Notes: generated by a model not told the origin, from the sequence alone. A DNA stretch of 64,000 bases from GCA-003244245 sp036494005 (GCA_036494005.1 DASXOV010000074.1:1-64000), one strand, 5' to 3'. Counted from the stretch's first letter, positions 7,468 to 15,921 are shown. Translations and numbers: made by a program.

Positions 7468-9690
7468 GTGCGAGCGCTCGCCAGGCTGGGCAGCACCGAG
7501 CCGGAACACGTGCTGAGCGAGCGGGAGCAGGCACGGATCCGGGCGACTGTGAAAGCACGGTGTCAGGCGCCTGCCGAGGAGGACAACCAGTCCGGCGAGG
7601 TCCAGCGGTTTCAGCTCGCGCGTTACAACCCGGAGGTGGCCGCTGAGTTGCGCCGGGCGGCGCTGGCGAAGGCGGCGCGGAGGGCGCGGCTGGTGCCGTG
7701 GAAGGCCAGCGGGGCAACGGCCACAGTCGGCGCTACCGGGCTGGGTGTCAGCCTGATCGCCGAGATCGTCGCCGGGCCGATGGGTCACCTCGTCGCGTCG
7801 GGTGGCACCGCGCTGGTGTCTGGTGCCACGGCGCTGGGCCTGTCCGTGCTCGGTCGTCGTAAGCGGCGGTGGCGGCGCAGTGAGGATGCGAGCGCGGTGG
7901 GTGCGGTGGTGCTGTCCACCACGATCGCCGCAGTCGGTGCCGCCACCGTGCCCGTGCTCGGCCCCGTGTGGCCCTGGCTGGGTTTCGTCCTGCTCGGTGG
8001 CACCGCGGCGGAGGCCACCGTGTGGCGTCGCTCGCTGCAGCCCCGGGCCGCTGTTCAACTCCCCGCGATCGAGGCTGAGGCCGCCCCGGAACTGGAGTAC
8101 GAGCCGGAACTGCTGACCGCGGTGCAGGAGTTCGCGGACCGGTGGCTGCGGGAGACCGCGCACAAGGGCGGCAACGCCCCCGGTTCGCAACTGTATGGCG
8201 GGACGGAGCACGAGGGCGGCCGCATGTCGTTCCGGCTGCAGATGCCCGGCGGCATGACCCTTCCGAAGGTGCAGTCCCGGGTGGTGGAGATCGCGTCCGA
8301 GTTGGACTTGGACCCACGGCAGTTGGTGTTCGACGACCCCCCGCCGGACGAGCGGGGGTGGCGCTCAGCCCGCCAGGGCCTCGTGCAGGTGGTGTACGAG
8401 TCCCCGATCACCGAGGTGGTCGAGTGGACCGAACCGATGTGGCGGAACGGGCGGATCGGGCTCGGGCCCTACGCGGACGGCGCGGACCAGTGGGCCGAAT
8501 ACGTGCTGTACGCCCCCGAGGAAGGCCGCGCCCGTAACGGCATCGTGGTCGGCTCCACCGGATCCGGTAAGTCCGGTCTGGTCACCAGCATGGACGCGTC
8601 GGCGCGGTCCTCGCAACTGGTGGTCACGATCTACCTGGACCCGAAGCTGAACAGCTCACCCGAACTTGCGGAGGCGGCTTCAGTAACCGTGCTCGGCTTG
8701 GACCGCGCCGAGGAGTTCACCCACGCCGTGCAGACCCTCCTGTGGGCACGAGGCATGGAGTCGGGCCTCAATGGCTGGCAGCGGTTCACCGCAGGACCGG
8801 AACGGCTCATCTACCTGATCATCATCGAAGAATGCGACATGTTGTTCACCCTGCCGGGGATGGCGAAACGGTGGGGGGTCATCGCTAAGACGTGCGGAGC
8901 GCTGGGTGTTCCGCTGCTGCTGAACACCCAGATCGACGGGCTCGGGGCGTTCGGCAACGAGGAGATGCTCCGCAGCAACACGGCGGCGGGCAATGCGGTG
9001 ATCATGCGAACCAAGTCCGGCTCGTCCGGTGGTCAGTTGATCGCCCCGGAGTTGCCGTCCGCCCGGACCCTGCCACAGGACCCGGGTCTCGGTTATATCG
9101 CCGCGCAGGACGCCCGCCGGGCTTTATGGCGCGCCGCGTACCTCCCGGACCAGCAGAAGCGCCCGGACGGCATGAACGCTGCGGTGGCCTTGGCGCGATA
9201 TCCAGACGCCCCGATGTGCCCTATCGGACGTCGCGCGTTCGCCGCGTTTCTGGGGGAGTCTGCGGGCCAGCGCCAGCAGGGTGAGCGGGACCGTATGCAG
9301 GCCGCACTGGACGCATTCCTCGCTGGCGCCGAGGCAGCACCAGTCGTCGGCGCGGTCCCCGATGTGCAGCACACCGCACTGGACGCGGTCGCCGCGTTCG
9401 GCGAGTTCATGGGCTCGGCCGAGAAGTTCGCGGCGCTGCCCGGTCCGATGGCGAAGGTCATCCAGCTGCACCGCCCCGACGCCTCGGAGGTGGAGCTCAG
9501 CGAGTCCGACCGGAAGGTGCTCGCGGCGATCACCGACGGCTGCACCCGCAGCTGGCAGATCATCGACCGTGTGGGGCTCTCCGGGCCGTGGGTGTCTCAG
9601 ATCTGCAAGCGGCTCGCTGGTCTGGGCCTGATCGTCGACGGCGGCCACGGCGTGTGGACCCCCCCGGAAGACAAGGCGGCAGGCCAGTGA
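7468..9690 (+). CDS. FtsK/SpoIIIE/TraB-like DNA translocase
   Basis: 740 aa from GTG 7468 with AAGGAAAGG upstream. The N-terminal cytoplasmic part is followed by two to three membrane segments (about residues 85-190), then a RecA-like motor domain with Walker A GSTGSGKS at 362-369 and a Walker B-like LIIIEEC around 450-456, and a C-terminal winged helix at about 680-735 (LAAITDGCTRSWQIIDRVGL). This is the order of FtsK/SpoIIIE and of the Streptomyces conjugation protein TraB: membrane anchor, hexameric dsDNA pump, and a winged helix that reads short repeats. Its cargo could be phage DNA during dimer resolution, injection or cell-to-cell transfer. The neighbouring small membrane genes resemble those in TraB clusters. 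Confidence 0.85.
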   Translation: MRALARLGSTEPEHVLSEREQARIRATVKARCQAPAEEDNQSGEVQRFQLARYNPEVAAELRRAALAKAARRARLVPWKASGATATVGATGLGVSLIAEIVAGPMGHLVASGGTALVSGATALGLSVLGRRKRRWRRSEDASAVGAVVLSTTIAAVGAATVPVLGPVWPWLGFVLLGGTAAEATVWRRSLQPRAAVQLPAIEAEAAPELEYEPELLTAVQEFADRWLRETAHKGGNAPGSQLYGGTEHEGGRMSFRLQMPGGMTLPKVQSRVVEIASELDLDPRQLVFDDPPPDERGWRSARQGLVQVVYESPITEVVEWTEPMWRNGRIGLGPYADGADQWAEYVLYAPEEGRARNGIVVGSTGSGKSGLVTSMDASARSSQLVVTIYLDPKLNSSPELAEAASVTVLGLDRAEEFTHAVQTLLWARGMESGLNGWQRFTAGPERLIYLIIIEECDMLFTLPGMAKRWGVIAKTCGALGVPLLLNTQIDGLGAFGNEEMLRSNTAAGNAVIMRTKSGSSGGQLIAPELPSARTLPQDPGLGYIAAQDARRALWRAAYLPDQQKRPDGMNAAVALARYPDAPMCPIGRRAFAAFLGESAGQRQQGERDRMQAALDAFLAGAEAAPVVGAVPDVQHTALDAVAAFGEFMGSAEKFAALPGPMAKVIQLHRPDASEVELSESDRKVLAAITDGCTRSWQIIDRVGLSGPWVSQICKRLAGLGLIVDGGHGVWTPPEDKAAGQ

Positions 9691-9917
9691 GTCACGGTCA
9701 CACCCTCATCCTGGCCGGAGTCGCCATCGCGGCTTTGTGGCTGTTCTACCAGTGGCATGTGCGCCGCTACCCGGAGATTCTCAAGTGCTCCAAGTGCGGC
9801 GGCTCGGGGAAGATCGAGAGCCGCAACCTGTTCGGCACGAAGGTGCGCGGCACCTGCCCGAAGTGCGGCGGGGCAGCCTGGGGCGATCGTGGCGGAGACT
9901 CCGGCGGGTGGGGCTGA
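9687..9917 (+). CDS. Membrane-anchored zinc-finger protein
   Basis: 76 aa from GTG 9687 (GTGA overlap). One membrane helix (LILAGVAIAALWLFYQW) is followed by two CxxCGG motifs (CSKCGGSGK and CPKCGGAAW) that together look like half of a DnaJ-type zinc finger. Translationally coupled to the translocase, so possibly a partner of it. Confidence 0.65.
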   Translation: MSHGHTLILAGVAIAALWLFYQWHVRRYPEILKCSKCGGSGKIESRNLFGTKVRGTCPKCGGAAWGDRGGDSGGWG

Positions 9918-9919
9918 CC

Positions 9920-10589
9920 ATGTGCACTGGACCAACCCACGGCATCAGCGGCATCACCACCGGCCTCGCGCTCGGCGACGTGATGGGCGCCAGTCCCGGT
10001 GTGTGTGCGCTCCTGGCGGGCGTGTCGTTCTTCGGGGCATACGTGCCTGATATCGATCACAGGCAGTCCACCGTCACTCATCTCGTTCCGGTCCTCGGGC
10101 CGGCCGTGTCGTTCGTGATGCGCAAGGCATCCCGCAGGGTGTACGCCGCGACCAAGGGTCCCCGCGATGAGCCGTGGACCGGTGAGCACCGGCATCTCAC
10201 GCACACGGCGGTGTTCGCTGCCGCGTTCGGCGGGCTGGTCGGTTGCGGGGCGTTCCTCGCGGCCAGCCGGGTCGGTGTGGCCGACCCGCTGCACCTGGCG
10301 TGGCTGGTCGGCGTTGCGATGGCGCTGGGTTGCGTGACGCACTGCCTCGGCGACTCCCTGACGTTGATGGGGCTGCCCGTGGCTGTGGCCGCTGCCGATC
10401 GCCGGGGAGACGTGGTACGAGATCCGATTGCCCCGCGGGCTGCGGTTCCGCACCGGAGGCCGGGTGGAGCGCTTCATCGTGCTGCCCGCGCTGACCGTCG
10501 CCGCATTCCTGCTGATCCCCGGCGTGTGGCCGACGGTGCTGCCGCTGGTGATCCACGCAAGCCACGCCGCTGCCACCACGCAGCCATAA
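9920..10589 (+). pseudogene. YdjM/DUF457-like membrane protein with a +1 frameshift
   Basis: ATG 9920 opens a frame with GVSFFGAYVPDIDH, HRHLTHT and HCLGDSLT: metal-ligand His/Asp motifs between membrane segments typical of membrane-bound metal-dependent hydrolases of the YdjM family. After MGLP (10367-10378) this frame becomes Arg-rich junk until 10627. The family-like ending (PWLWPLPIAGETWYEIRLP, then a membrane segment) lies in the +1 frame and stops at 10587-10589. One extra C in CTGCCCGTGG at 10373-10382 explains it. This could be a real mutation, a programmed +1 shift at CCC, or a sequencing error. Confidence 0.65.
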
Positions 10590-10600
10590 CCAAGAGAACT

Positions 10601-10623
10601 CCCGTGCGCACCAGGCGCACGGG
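10601..10623 (+). terminator. Hairpin after the translocase operon
   Basis: Perfect 9-bp stem CCCGTGCGC / GCGCACGGG with an ACCAG loop, just after the YdjM-like gene. There is no strong U-tract, so termination is only moderately supported. Confidence 0.45.
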
Positions 10624-10643
10624 TTGAACAGAGAGGTATCGAC

Positions 10644-10721
10644 ATGATCAGCAGCAGCAAGGTTGGCGACCAGGACCAGACCGACCCGGTGTACGGCCCG
10701 AACGTCCCCAAGAAGAACTAG
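10644..10721 (+). CDS. 25-aa peptide
   Basis: ATG 10644 with AGAGAGG at 10631-10637 as ribosome binding site; the peptide MISSSKVGDQDQTDPVYG ends NVPKKN. It sits between a hairpin and a strong terminator, as a last gene of the operon would. Unknown; real expression is uncertain. Confidence 0.4.
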   Translation: MISSSKVGDQDQTDPVYGPNVPKKN

Positions 10722-10735
10722 CCACAGCAGCACCC

Positions 10736-10770
10736 ACGGCCCCGCCTCCGAATCAGGAGTGCGGGGCCGT
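10736..10770. terminator. Bidirectional terminator between convergent operons
   Basis: Perfect 10-bp stem ACGGCCCCGC / GCGGGGCCGT, extended inward by CTCC/GGAG, in the gap between the rightward operon (ends 10721) and the leftward operon (ends 10809). Its position makes it a good candidate to stop both. Confidence 0.7.
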
Positions 10771-10808
10771 TGCATGTGCCGGAGTTCGGTTCGCGGCAGG
10801 TGTGGGTA

Positions 10809-11240
10809 CTAGACCGCGCGGCGTAGCACGATCCGGCAACCCGGGGCCTCACCGATCTCGGCGATGCGCTTCCGGGCGTGCAGGTCCACCACCAGGGAAT
10901 CATCGCGCCAGATAACAACGGACAAAGCGTCACAGATCGCCCGGCTGAGCTTGTCGATGTCGGGTCGCTTCACCGCTGGCGGTGTCGACAGCTTCGGGGT
11001 GCTGGCCGGCCGGGGCATCACGAACTCGAGTTGCAGCACCAGCGCACAGTCGAGCAGTTCCGCCGGGCCGCGGGCCTGCCGCGCGCACCACGCCACCTGC
11101 TGACGCCACGGCCCGACAGCCTTGGACTGTTCCACGAGGACGCCGCGGCCGAGGTGCCGCTTGCTGCCCTGAGCGGCGGGGCGACCCGGCACGAACACGT
11201 CGAGCTCGACGGCTGTCGTCTCCTGCAAGCTGCCGGTCAC
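10809..11240 (-). CDS. RusA-like Holliday junction resolvase
   Basis: 143 aa. The signature KRPDIDKLSRAICDAL (residues 91-106) followed by WRDD (111-114) gives the conserved acidic residues D94, D96, D104, D113 and D114 of the RusA fold, which cut four-way junctions as a dimer with Mg2+. The N-terminal strand VELDVFVPGRPAAQGSKR is also typical. In phages these enzymes resolve recombination intermediates and debranch DNA before packaging. Last gene of the leftward operon; overlaps the LexA-like gene by 4 bp. Confidence 0.85.
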   Translation of the reverse strand: MTGSLQETTAVELDVFVPGRPAAQGSKRHLGRGVLVEQSKAVGPWRQQVAWCARQARGPAELLDCALVLQLEFVMPRPASTPKLSTPPAVKRPDIDKLSRAICDALSVVIWRDDSLVVDLHARKRIAEIGEAPGCRIVLRRAV

Positions 11241-11467
11241 GCCTGCACCTCGAGGTTGACGATCGTGATGGCCCTCGGCTTTCCCGGGGTGCGCCTGATG
11301 CGCCCCTTGCGCTCCAGGGCGCGCAGCTGGTGGGCGACCGCTGAGGTGGAGGCGATCCCGACCGCGTCCCCGACCTCCCGCATCGACGGGGGATAGCCGT
11401 GCTCGCGGATGTAGCCGGTGATGGCCGCGATGACCTGGCGTTGCCGCCGGGTGATCGGCTCATTCAT
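11237..11467 (-). CDS. LexA-type winged-helix protein without protease domain
   Basis: 76 aa. MNEPITRRQRQVIAAITGYI, then GYPPSMREVGDAVGIAS, then QLRALERKGRIRR is the N-terminal DNA-binding domain of LexA. The autocleavage domain is absent and the protein ends after the wing. It could compete for LexA-like operators without being cut during SOS. Start ATG 11467 overlaps the upstream gene by 8 bp. Confidence 0.75.
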   Translation of the reverse strand: MNEPITRRQRQVIAAITGYIREHGYPPSMREVGDAVGIASTSAVAHQLRALERKGRIRRTPGKPRAITIVNLEVQA

Positions 11468-11978
11468 CGCCGTCTGCCTCCTCCATGGCGAGGTCCTCCG
11501 CCAACTGGGCCATGACCGTCAGCTCCTCACCGGGCAGTTGCGGCCACATGATCGCCGCCTCCTGCATCCCGTGCAGCCGGATCACGTCGAGCACCATGTG
11601 CGCCGGCAGGCGGGAGTCCCCCACGGTGACCTGGCCGCCTTTACGGCCCGGCAGGGCGCACAGCAGTGCTGTCTTCGTCTCCTCCGGGTAGGCCAGCGGC
11701 TCAGCCGGCTTCCACCAGCGGAGCGGTTTGCGGGCGCAGAACACGGCGTGGTGGAGCTCATCGCGCACCGCGTTCCCGATGTCGCCGCCCGGCTTGGCGA
11801 TGGCGACCACCAAGGCACAGGTATCGATCAGCCTGTGCCACGCCAAGCGGGCCATCACGGGCTCCGGCCAGCGGCCGGCCTGCGGGGCGTGGACGGTCAC
11901 GCCAGGTCCGGACAGGTCCGCTACGGCAGCGGCGATCAGGTCGGGGTGCGCGAGGGAAGCGCAGATGACGATGTTCAT
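11460..11978 (-). CDS. Rossmann/SLOG-like nucleotide-binding protein
   Basis: 172 aa from ATG 11978, which overlaps the previous stop as ATGA; an in-frame GTG lies 9 bp upstream. It opens MNIVICASLAHPDL and continues with VVAIAKPGGDIGNAVRDEL, an alternating strand-helix pattern with a Gly-Gly loop as in nucleoside deoxyribosyltransferase-like/SLOG folds. The next gene upstream is also SLOG-like, so the pair may act together. Substrate unknown. Confidence 0.55.
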   Translation of the reverse strand: MNIVICASLAHPDLIAAAVADLSGPGVTVHAPQAGRWPEPVMARLAWHRLIDTCALVVAIAKPGGDIGNAVRDELHHAVFCARKPLRWWKPAEPLAYPEETKTALLCALPGRKGGQVTVGDSRLPAHMVLDVIRLHGMQEAAIMWPQLPGEELTVMAQLAEDLAMEEADGDE

Positions 11979-12391
11979 GCCGTGCACCTGTCGCCGTAGT
12001 CGATGACGGTGATGCCTGCCTTGCGTGCCCGGCGCATGCAGTCCTGCGTGCCCACCGAGCGGCCGAGCGGGAAAGCCAGGCAGACGCCGGCGCCGAGACA
12101 GACCATCTCGGCGTTACGGATCACCCCGGCCGCTTTGCCATGCGTCTTCCAGTCGGCGGGATGGGGCTCCACCACCATGCCGAGTTGGGCGGCGATCTCG
12201 GCGGCGATGCTGTCAGCGCCGCGGGCAGCGCCGTGTACGACCGTGACGTTGCGGGCGGGGATGCCGTGGACGGACGCGATGGACAGCAGTGCCTGCCGGA
12301 TGACGTCACGGTCCCGCCACTCACGGCTACCGGTGATCAGGACCCGGAGGGTGGCGTAGTGGTTGACGACGTGCTCAATGTCAGCGTCCAC
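11975..12391 (-). CDS. SLOG-family (YspA/DUF2493-like) protein
   Basis: About 138 aa. The core LRVLITGSREWRD, then VVHGAARGADSIAAEIA, then HPADWKTHGKAAGVIRNAEM is the recognisable YspA-type SLOG domain, which binds nucleotide-like ligands. Start taken as GTG 12391; a TTG at 12409 would add six residues. SLOG proteins are often tied to nucleotide signalling and immunity, but the ligand here is unknown. Confidence 0.75.
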   Translation of the reverse strand: MDADIEHVVNHYATLRVLITGSREWRDRDVIRQALLSIASVHGIPARNVTVVHGAARGADSIAAEIAAQLGMVVEPHPADWKTHGKAAGVIRNAEMVCLGAGVCLAFPLGRSVGTQDCMRRARKAGITVIDYGDRCTA

Positions 12392-12602
12392 GGCTGCCCT
12401 CGGTGGCAATCTGGTCCAGGAAGTATGGGCGGGACGTGTCCGGTCGGCAGGCCTCGCTGTCGCGGCAGTTCCGGCGGTTGTTGGCAGCCTGCCAACGCGA
12501 GGACCGCCTGCGCCGCTCTGCGTGCTCTCGCTCGATCCGCTCGGCGATCTCCTGCTCGGTGTAGACGGTGCGCCCGACGTCAGTGCCCATGTCAGGTTCC
12601 AT
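12381..12602 (-). CDS. Hypothetical charged protein
   Basis: 73 aa, rich in Arg/Glu (EIAERIEREHAERRRRSSR), followed by a NNRRNCRDSEACRPDTS segment with two cysteines. Start ATG 12602; an alternative ATG is at 12590. Unknown function. Confidence 0.5.
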   Translation of the reverse strand: MEPDMGTDVGRTVYTEQEIAERIEREHAERRRRSSRWQAANNRRNCRDSEACRPDTSRPYFLDQIATEGSRGR

Positions 12603-13041
12603 CCGGCGTCGTGTCAGCTGCTAGGTGACTACCCGACACCGCGCTGAGCTTGGCGATGAACTCCCGCACCGGACGTGCGCCCAGCCGGAACGCCTCCACC
12701 GACCGCGCGTGCAGGTCCTGGTCCTTCTCGGTGTCCATCACGATCTGCTCATGCATGCCCACCACCCGGTCGTACTGGCGCAGCAAGTAGCCGAGCAGTT
12801 CGCTCACCTCGTTCAGCGCGCGGGTCAGCGCCACGATCTGCGGGCCAGGGTCACGGCTGGTCCCGTCGAACACCTCGGGTGAGTAGTGCTCGGCGAGGAT
12901 GCCCATCAGCCAGTCCCACGAGGTCACGGCGGGGAGTAGCGCGTCAGCGAGGCGCTGAGCCCTGACGGCGTACCGCTGCTCACCCTGGGCCGAACTGTCA
13001 CGGAGGGCCTGCTCGCACAGCTTCACCAGGGCGTCGCTCAC
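12592..13041 (-). CDS. Hypothetical helical protein
   Basis: 149 aa, starting at ATG 13041 in an ATGA overlap. All-helical with a likely coiled stretch (LTRALNEVSELLGYLLRQYD). It has the composition of a small actinophage helper protein; no family recognised. Confidence 0.55.
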   Translation of the reverse strand: MSDALVKLCEQALRDSSAQGEQRYAVRAQRLADALLPAVTSWDWLMGILAEHYSPEVFDGTSRDPGPQIVALTRALNEVSELLGYLLRQYDRVVGMHEQIVMDTEKDQDLHARSVEAFRLGARPVREFIAKLSAVSGSHLAADTTPDGT

Positions 13042-13463
13042 CGCGCGGCCCTCGCTGCCTCAGCGGCGGCAACCTCGCGCACGATGGCGCGCACGCGATC
13101 GCTGGCCTCCCTGTCCTGGCGGATCTGCTCCGCAGGGAGCGACCAGTCGGCGACACCCACAAGCCGGGACGCGAGGAGACGCGCCGACCCGACGCGCTGG
13201 AGCGGGTCGAGCAACGAGACGTTCACGAGCCTCCCCGAGGGGCCGTGCACCACGACCCAATACCCGGTGAACTCGAAGCTGAACACCTGGGTCCCGTCCT
13301 CATCGTCGTCGTAGCACATCCGGTCCACCTCGGGAGCGACCCACAGGTTCGGGTCCCCGGTGGACTCGGCTGCCGTCTCGTACGACAGGTCGGCCCGGTG
13401 GACGGTGATCGTGCGGACGTCGGCGGGATGCTTGGGGATCGTGGTCCCAGTGCTGCCGCTCAT
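13038..13463 (-). CDS. Hypothetical protein
   Basis: 141 aa. Beta-rich centre (TQVFSFEFTGYWVVVHGPSG) then a helical basic C-terminus. Coupled by 4-bp overlaps on both sides. Unknown. Confidence 0.55.
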   Translation of the reverse strand: MSGSTGTTIPKHPADVRTITVHRADLSYETAAESTGDPNLWVAPEVDRMCYDDDEDGTQVFSFEFTGYWVVVHGPSGRLVNVSLLDPLQRVGSARLLASRLVGVADWSLPAEQIRQDREASDRVRAIVREVAAAEAARAAR

Positions 13464-13792
13464 TGGTCAGCCCTCGATGCCTCGTCGGCGTCCATCTCAG
13501 CTCGCATCTGTCGAAGGCCGCGCTCGGCCAGTTCAAGCGCTGGGCTGGTGGCCGTGATGCTCAGAGCGACGAATCCGGGCTCCAGTCCGAAGACCCCGCC
13601 CACCATCAAGTGCGTCACCCGCACCAGCAGTTCGCTACCCGAGTAGGTCCCCGTTGTCGGCTCCCACTCACTGAGCCGCAGTATGTCGCCGACTTGGAAG
13701 TCCCGGTCGTTGCGGCGCAACTCGAACGTCTTGTCGCCACGCTTGATGGCCTGGAAGTACTCGGGCCACGTCTTGAGTTCGTGCTCAGCCAT
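13460..13792 (-). CDS. DUF3850 (ASCH/PUA-like) protein
   Basis: 110 aa from ATG 13792 (overlaps the upstream stop). HELKTWPEYFQAIKRGDKTF, then ELRRNDRDFQVGDILRL is the DUF3850 signature, a PUA/ASCH-like beta barrel thought to bind RNA or modified bases. The first 17 codons of the longer frame are discarded because the ATG sits in the coupled position. A second ASCH-like protein is at 30109-30522. Confidence 0.8.
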   Translation of the reverse strand: MAEHELKTWPEYFQAIKRGDKTFELRRNDRDFQVGDILRLSEWEPTTGTYSGSELLVRVTHLMVGGVFGLEPGFVALSITATSPALELAERGLRQMRAEMDADEASRADQ

Positions 13793-13979
13793 TGCCCTGC
13801 TCCTTCGGCTCGGTGGTGCGGTGCCGCCTTGCCCTCGCGTCAACGCGCAGGAATCGGGCGAAGTCGGCTATGGCCTGCCGGTCGACGTCGGTCAGCGAGT
13901 CCCCAGGCTTGGCCTTCCGGACCAGCGCCACCACCTCGGTGCCATCCACATCGACCCGCTCGGGTTCACACGCTGGCAT
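13785..13979 (-). CDS. Hypothetical 64-aa protein
   Basis: Starts at ATG 13979 and overlaps both neighbours (14 bp and 8 bp). A short helical stretch (LTDVDRQAIADFARFLRVD) is followed by a basic tail. Unknown. Confidence 0.45.
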   Translation of the reverse strand: MPACEPERVDVDGTEVVALVRKAKPGDSLTDVDRQAIADFARFLRVDARARRHRTTEPKEQGNG

Positions 13980-14493
13980 CGCTGACCTCCACGAGATCGA
14001 CCAGTTCGGTCGTGCCCTTCACGTAGAGCGGATGGCGAGGAGCGCCACCCTTCGTGGTGCCGAGACACAAGGCCGTGGGCTGGTTGGCCCGGATGATCCG
14101 CAACACCTCCGCTGCCCGTTCGGATGCGAATGGGTGCGCTCCCCACGCGCAGACAACCGCGCCCTCGTCGCGGGCCACCTTGCGGATGTGCTCGTCGTTC
14201 TCCACGCCGACCGGGTCGGCGTGATGGCGCAGCTCGCGCGGATCGGTCGCGCGCAGGGCGAACAGGTTGACCACCACGATGCCGCCGTAGCCCCACGTCT
14301 TCGCGAAGCCCATGCAGCGGCGGATCGTCGGGTCGTCCTGCTCGGCGTCCGCTGTGGAGGGGTTGAGCATCACCCAGGCCAACCGGAAGGCGGCGAACGT
14401 CCACTGACGACTGAGTCGGTAGCGGTAGGTGCCGCACTCGCTGAGCAGGGCCCGCGACTTCGTACCGTTGGCGAGGTCGTACTGAGTGGTCAT
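13966..14493 (-). CDS. DUF1643 protein
   Basis: 175 aa from ATG 14493 (ATGA overlap). AWVMLNPSTADAEQDDPTIR, then GGIVVVNLFALRATDP, then an ND pair are the DUF1643 landmarks. The family is widespread in phages and mobile elements; its biochemical activity is not established. Single domain of the usual length. Confidence 0.8.
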   Translation of the reverse strand: MTTQYDLANGTKSRALLSECGTYRYRLSRQWTFAAFRLAWVMLNPSTADAEQDDPTIRRCMGFAKTWGYGGIVVVNLFALRATDPRELRHHADPVGVENDEHIRKVARDEGAVVCAWGAHPFASERAAEVLRIIRANQPTALCLGTTKGGAPRHPLYVKGTTELVDLVEVSDASV

Positions 14494-14675
14494 TCGCTCC
14501 CGCCTTCCTTGCGTCGGTGCTCCTCCGGTGGGACGTCCAGCCACCCACCCCTCGGGCAGTCAGGACACGGAGCGGGACGTGCACCCGAAGTGGCGGTGCG
14601 GTCGTCCTCCACTGCTCCCGTGTCCCGGCACACCTCGCAGCGGGGGATGATCGGGGTCTCGGTGGGAGGGGTCAT
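14490..14675 (-). CDS. Small zinc-ribbon protein
   Basis: 61 aa with CEVC and CPDC pairs 22 residues apart, a rubredoxin-like knuckle arrangement. ATGA overlaps on both sides. Probably a structural zinc site; no known partner. Confidence 0.55.
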   Translation of the reverse strand: MTPPTETPIIPRCEVCRDTGAVEDDRTATSGARPAPCPDCPRGGWLDVPPEEHRRKEGGSE

Positions 14676-15442
14676 GGCGCACTCGGCAGGCCGAACACTG
14701 GGGACAACGCGCAGTCGTCGCGCTTCGGCATCACCACCGCGCGATAGTTCTGCCCGACCTGGACCAAGACAGGCTTGTCGGGACCGAACCCCGTCAGGTG
14801 GAACGACTCACCCCGCGACGGGATCGCGGTCAGCGCGCGCAGGGACTCTGGGGCAAGAACCACCGGGCCAGCCACAGGCTCCGCAGTGTCCGGCGCACCG
14901 AGAAGATCGAACACTCTCGCGGGGAGCGTCCCAAACTTCTCCACCGGAACCGTGATCGTCACCCCTTCATTACGCGCACCGCCAGCCGGGATAACCCGCG
15001 TCGCGAGTCGCGCGCCATTCGGCGACACCGCAAGCTCAACCATGCGCGGAGGAACGTAGTCGTCGCGGTCGCATCGGGTGCAATCCTCGCGCACGCCGCA
15101 CTCCTGGCAAACAGAGCTGCCGAACTCGCTACGACTGTTAGCGAGGTGCTGCTCGATCGCATTCACGTGAGGCAGCGAGAGGAACACTGCGCTGGGCAAC
15201 TCGCCCGAGCACGGCAGGTGCTCCTGGGCTGCCACGTACCGGTTGCTGGAGGTCGCGACCAGGACCGGCGTCCCGTCGTGGTCGGCCGTGTGTAGCAGCA
15301 CGCCATGCAGCGAAATGAGTATCGGATCGTCACTCGTGGTCTTCGACAAATCCGAAAGGAGGCTACTCAGCGCCGCCTCGTTAATGGTGCAAGTGGTCGG
15401 CTTGACGTCGACCTGCCCTGTGGTCGTCTCGGTTGAGGTCAC
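14672..15442 (-). CDS. Sliding-clamp-like protein (paralogue 1)
   Basis: 256 aa. Start set at GTG 15442 because GGAG lies 6 nt upstream; ATG 15514 is the longest alternative. Segments VATSSNRYVAAQEHL, PSAVFLSLPHVNAI and a C-terminal NYRAVVMPKR correspond one-for-one to ATSTDRYALGQAHEH, VVVSLTDAKAVIAAF and AYRGVLMPYR in the protein at 34624-35439. Both look like the beta-clamp (DnaN-like) fold used by actinophages as processivity factors. This copy has an extra Cys-rich insert (VCQECGVREDCTRCD) that could bind zinc. Fold assignment is inferred. Confidence 0.55.
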   Translation of the reverse strand: MTSTETTTGQVDVKPTTCTINEAALSSLLSDLSKTTSDDPILISLHGVLLHTADHDGTPVLVATSSNRYVAAQEHLPCSGELPSAVFLSLPHVNAIEQHLANSRSEFGSSVCQECGVREDCTRCDRDDYVPPRMVELAVSPNGARLATRVIPAGGARNEGVTITVPVEKFGTLPARVFDLLGAPDTAEPVAGPVVLAPESLRALTAIPSRGESFHLTGFGPDKPVLVQVGQNYRAVVMPKRDDCALSPVFGLPSAP

Positions 15443-15600
15443 CACGTTCTCCAATTCGATCGGGTACGTTCCATTTTCCCTCAATTCGGGGCACACTTCA
15501 CGCCGCCACGCCATTCACGGCGTGCGTGTCACGATTCTTTTTGTACGGCTCCGCTGATGCGGATATCCCGGCCCACCGGAAGCGTCATAGACTCCCGGCA

Positions 15601-15629
15601 GGACGGGCCAGCTAGACCCTGGCCCGTCC
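15601..15629 (-). terminator. Hairpin between the 22-aa gene and the clamp-like gene
   Basis: Perfect 10-bp stem GGACGGGCCA / TGGCCCGTCC with a 9-nt loop. On the leftward strand it follows the small gene at 15637-15705 and precedes the clamp-like gene. No U-tract, so a partial terminator or RNA-processing signal. Confidence 0.5.
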
Positions 15630-15636
15630 GCCAACC

Positions 15637-15705
15637 TCAGCTGCCGCACTTGCAGCACACCCACTGACCGTTCACGAGATGCTTGTAGCAACCCTCGGGG
15701 CACAT
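15637..15705 (-). CDS. 22-aa zinc-knuckle peptide
   Basis: ATG 15705 is preceded by a near-perfect ribosome binding site (GGAGGTGAAACGCC). The peptide MCPEGCYKHLVNGQW continues VCCKCGS: five cysteines in 22 residues. The strong initiation signal makes expression likely; similar micro-zinc peptides are annotated in some actinophages. Function unknown. Confidence 0.55.
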   Translation of the reverse strand: MCPEGCYKHLVNGQWVCCKCGS

Positions 15706-15711
15706 GGCGTT

Positions 15712-15921
15712 TCACCTCCCCTCCCTCCTTTCGGTTCTGTCCGATGCGGGTCCCGCGCACACGGGGCACAGTGGCCCGTTCCGGCTGAACGCCACGGGAG
15801 CGGTGCGGTTGCACCGGTCGCAGCATCCCCAGGGCCACCCGGCGAGCGCGGCGGCTTTCTCCATGGCGGCCCGTTCGTGGGTGGAGAAAGCACGGCGGCG
15901 CTGCCAGCGCGTGGCTTTCAC
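15712..15921 (-). CDS. Basic zinc-ribbon protein
   Basis: 69 aa from GTG 15921, in a GTGA overlap with the WhiB-like gene. A basic helix (ATRWQRRRAFSTHERAAM) is followed by CCDRC and CPVC pairs 18 residues apart, as in transcription-factor zinc ribbons. Possibly a nucleic-acid binding partner of the upstream WhiB-like protein. Confidence 0.55.
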   Translation of the reverse strand: MKATRWQRRRAFSTHERAAMEKAAALAGWPWGCCDRCNRTAPVAFSRNGPLCPVCAGPASDRTERREGR

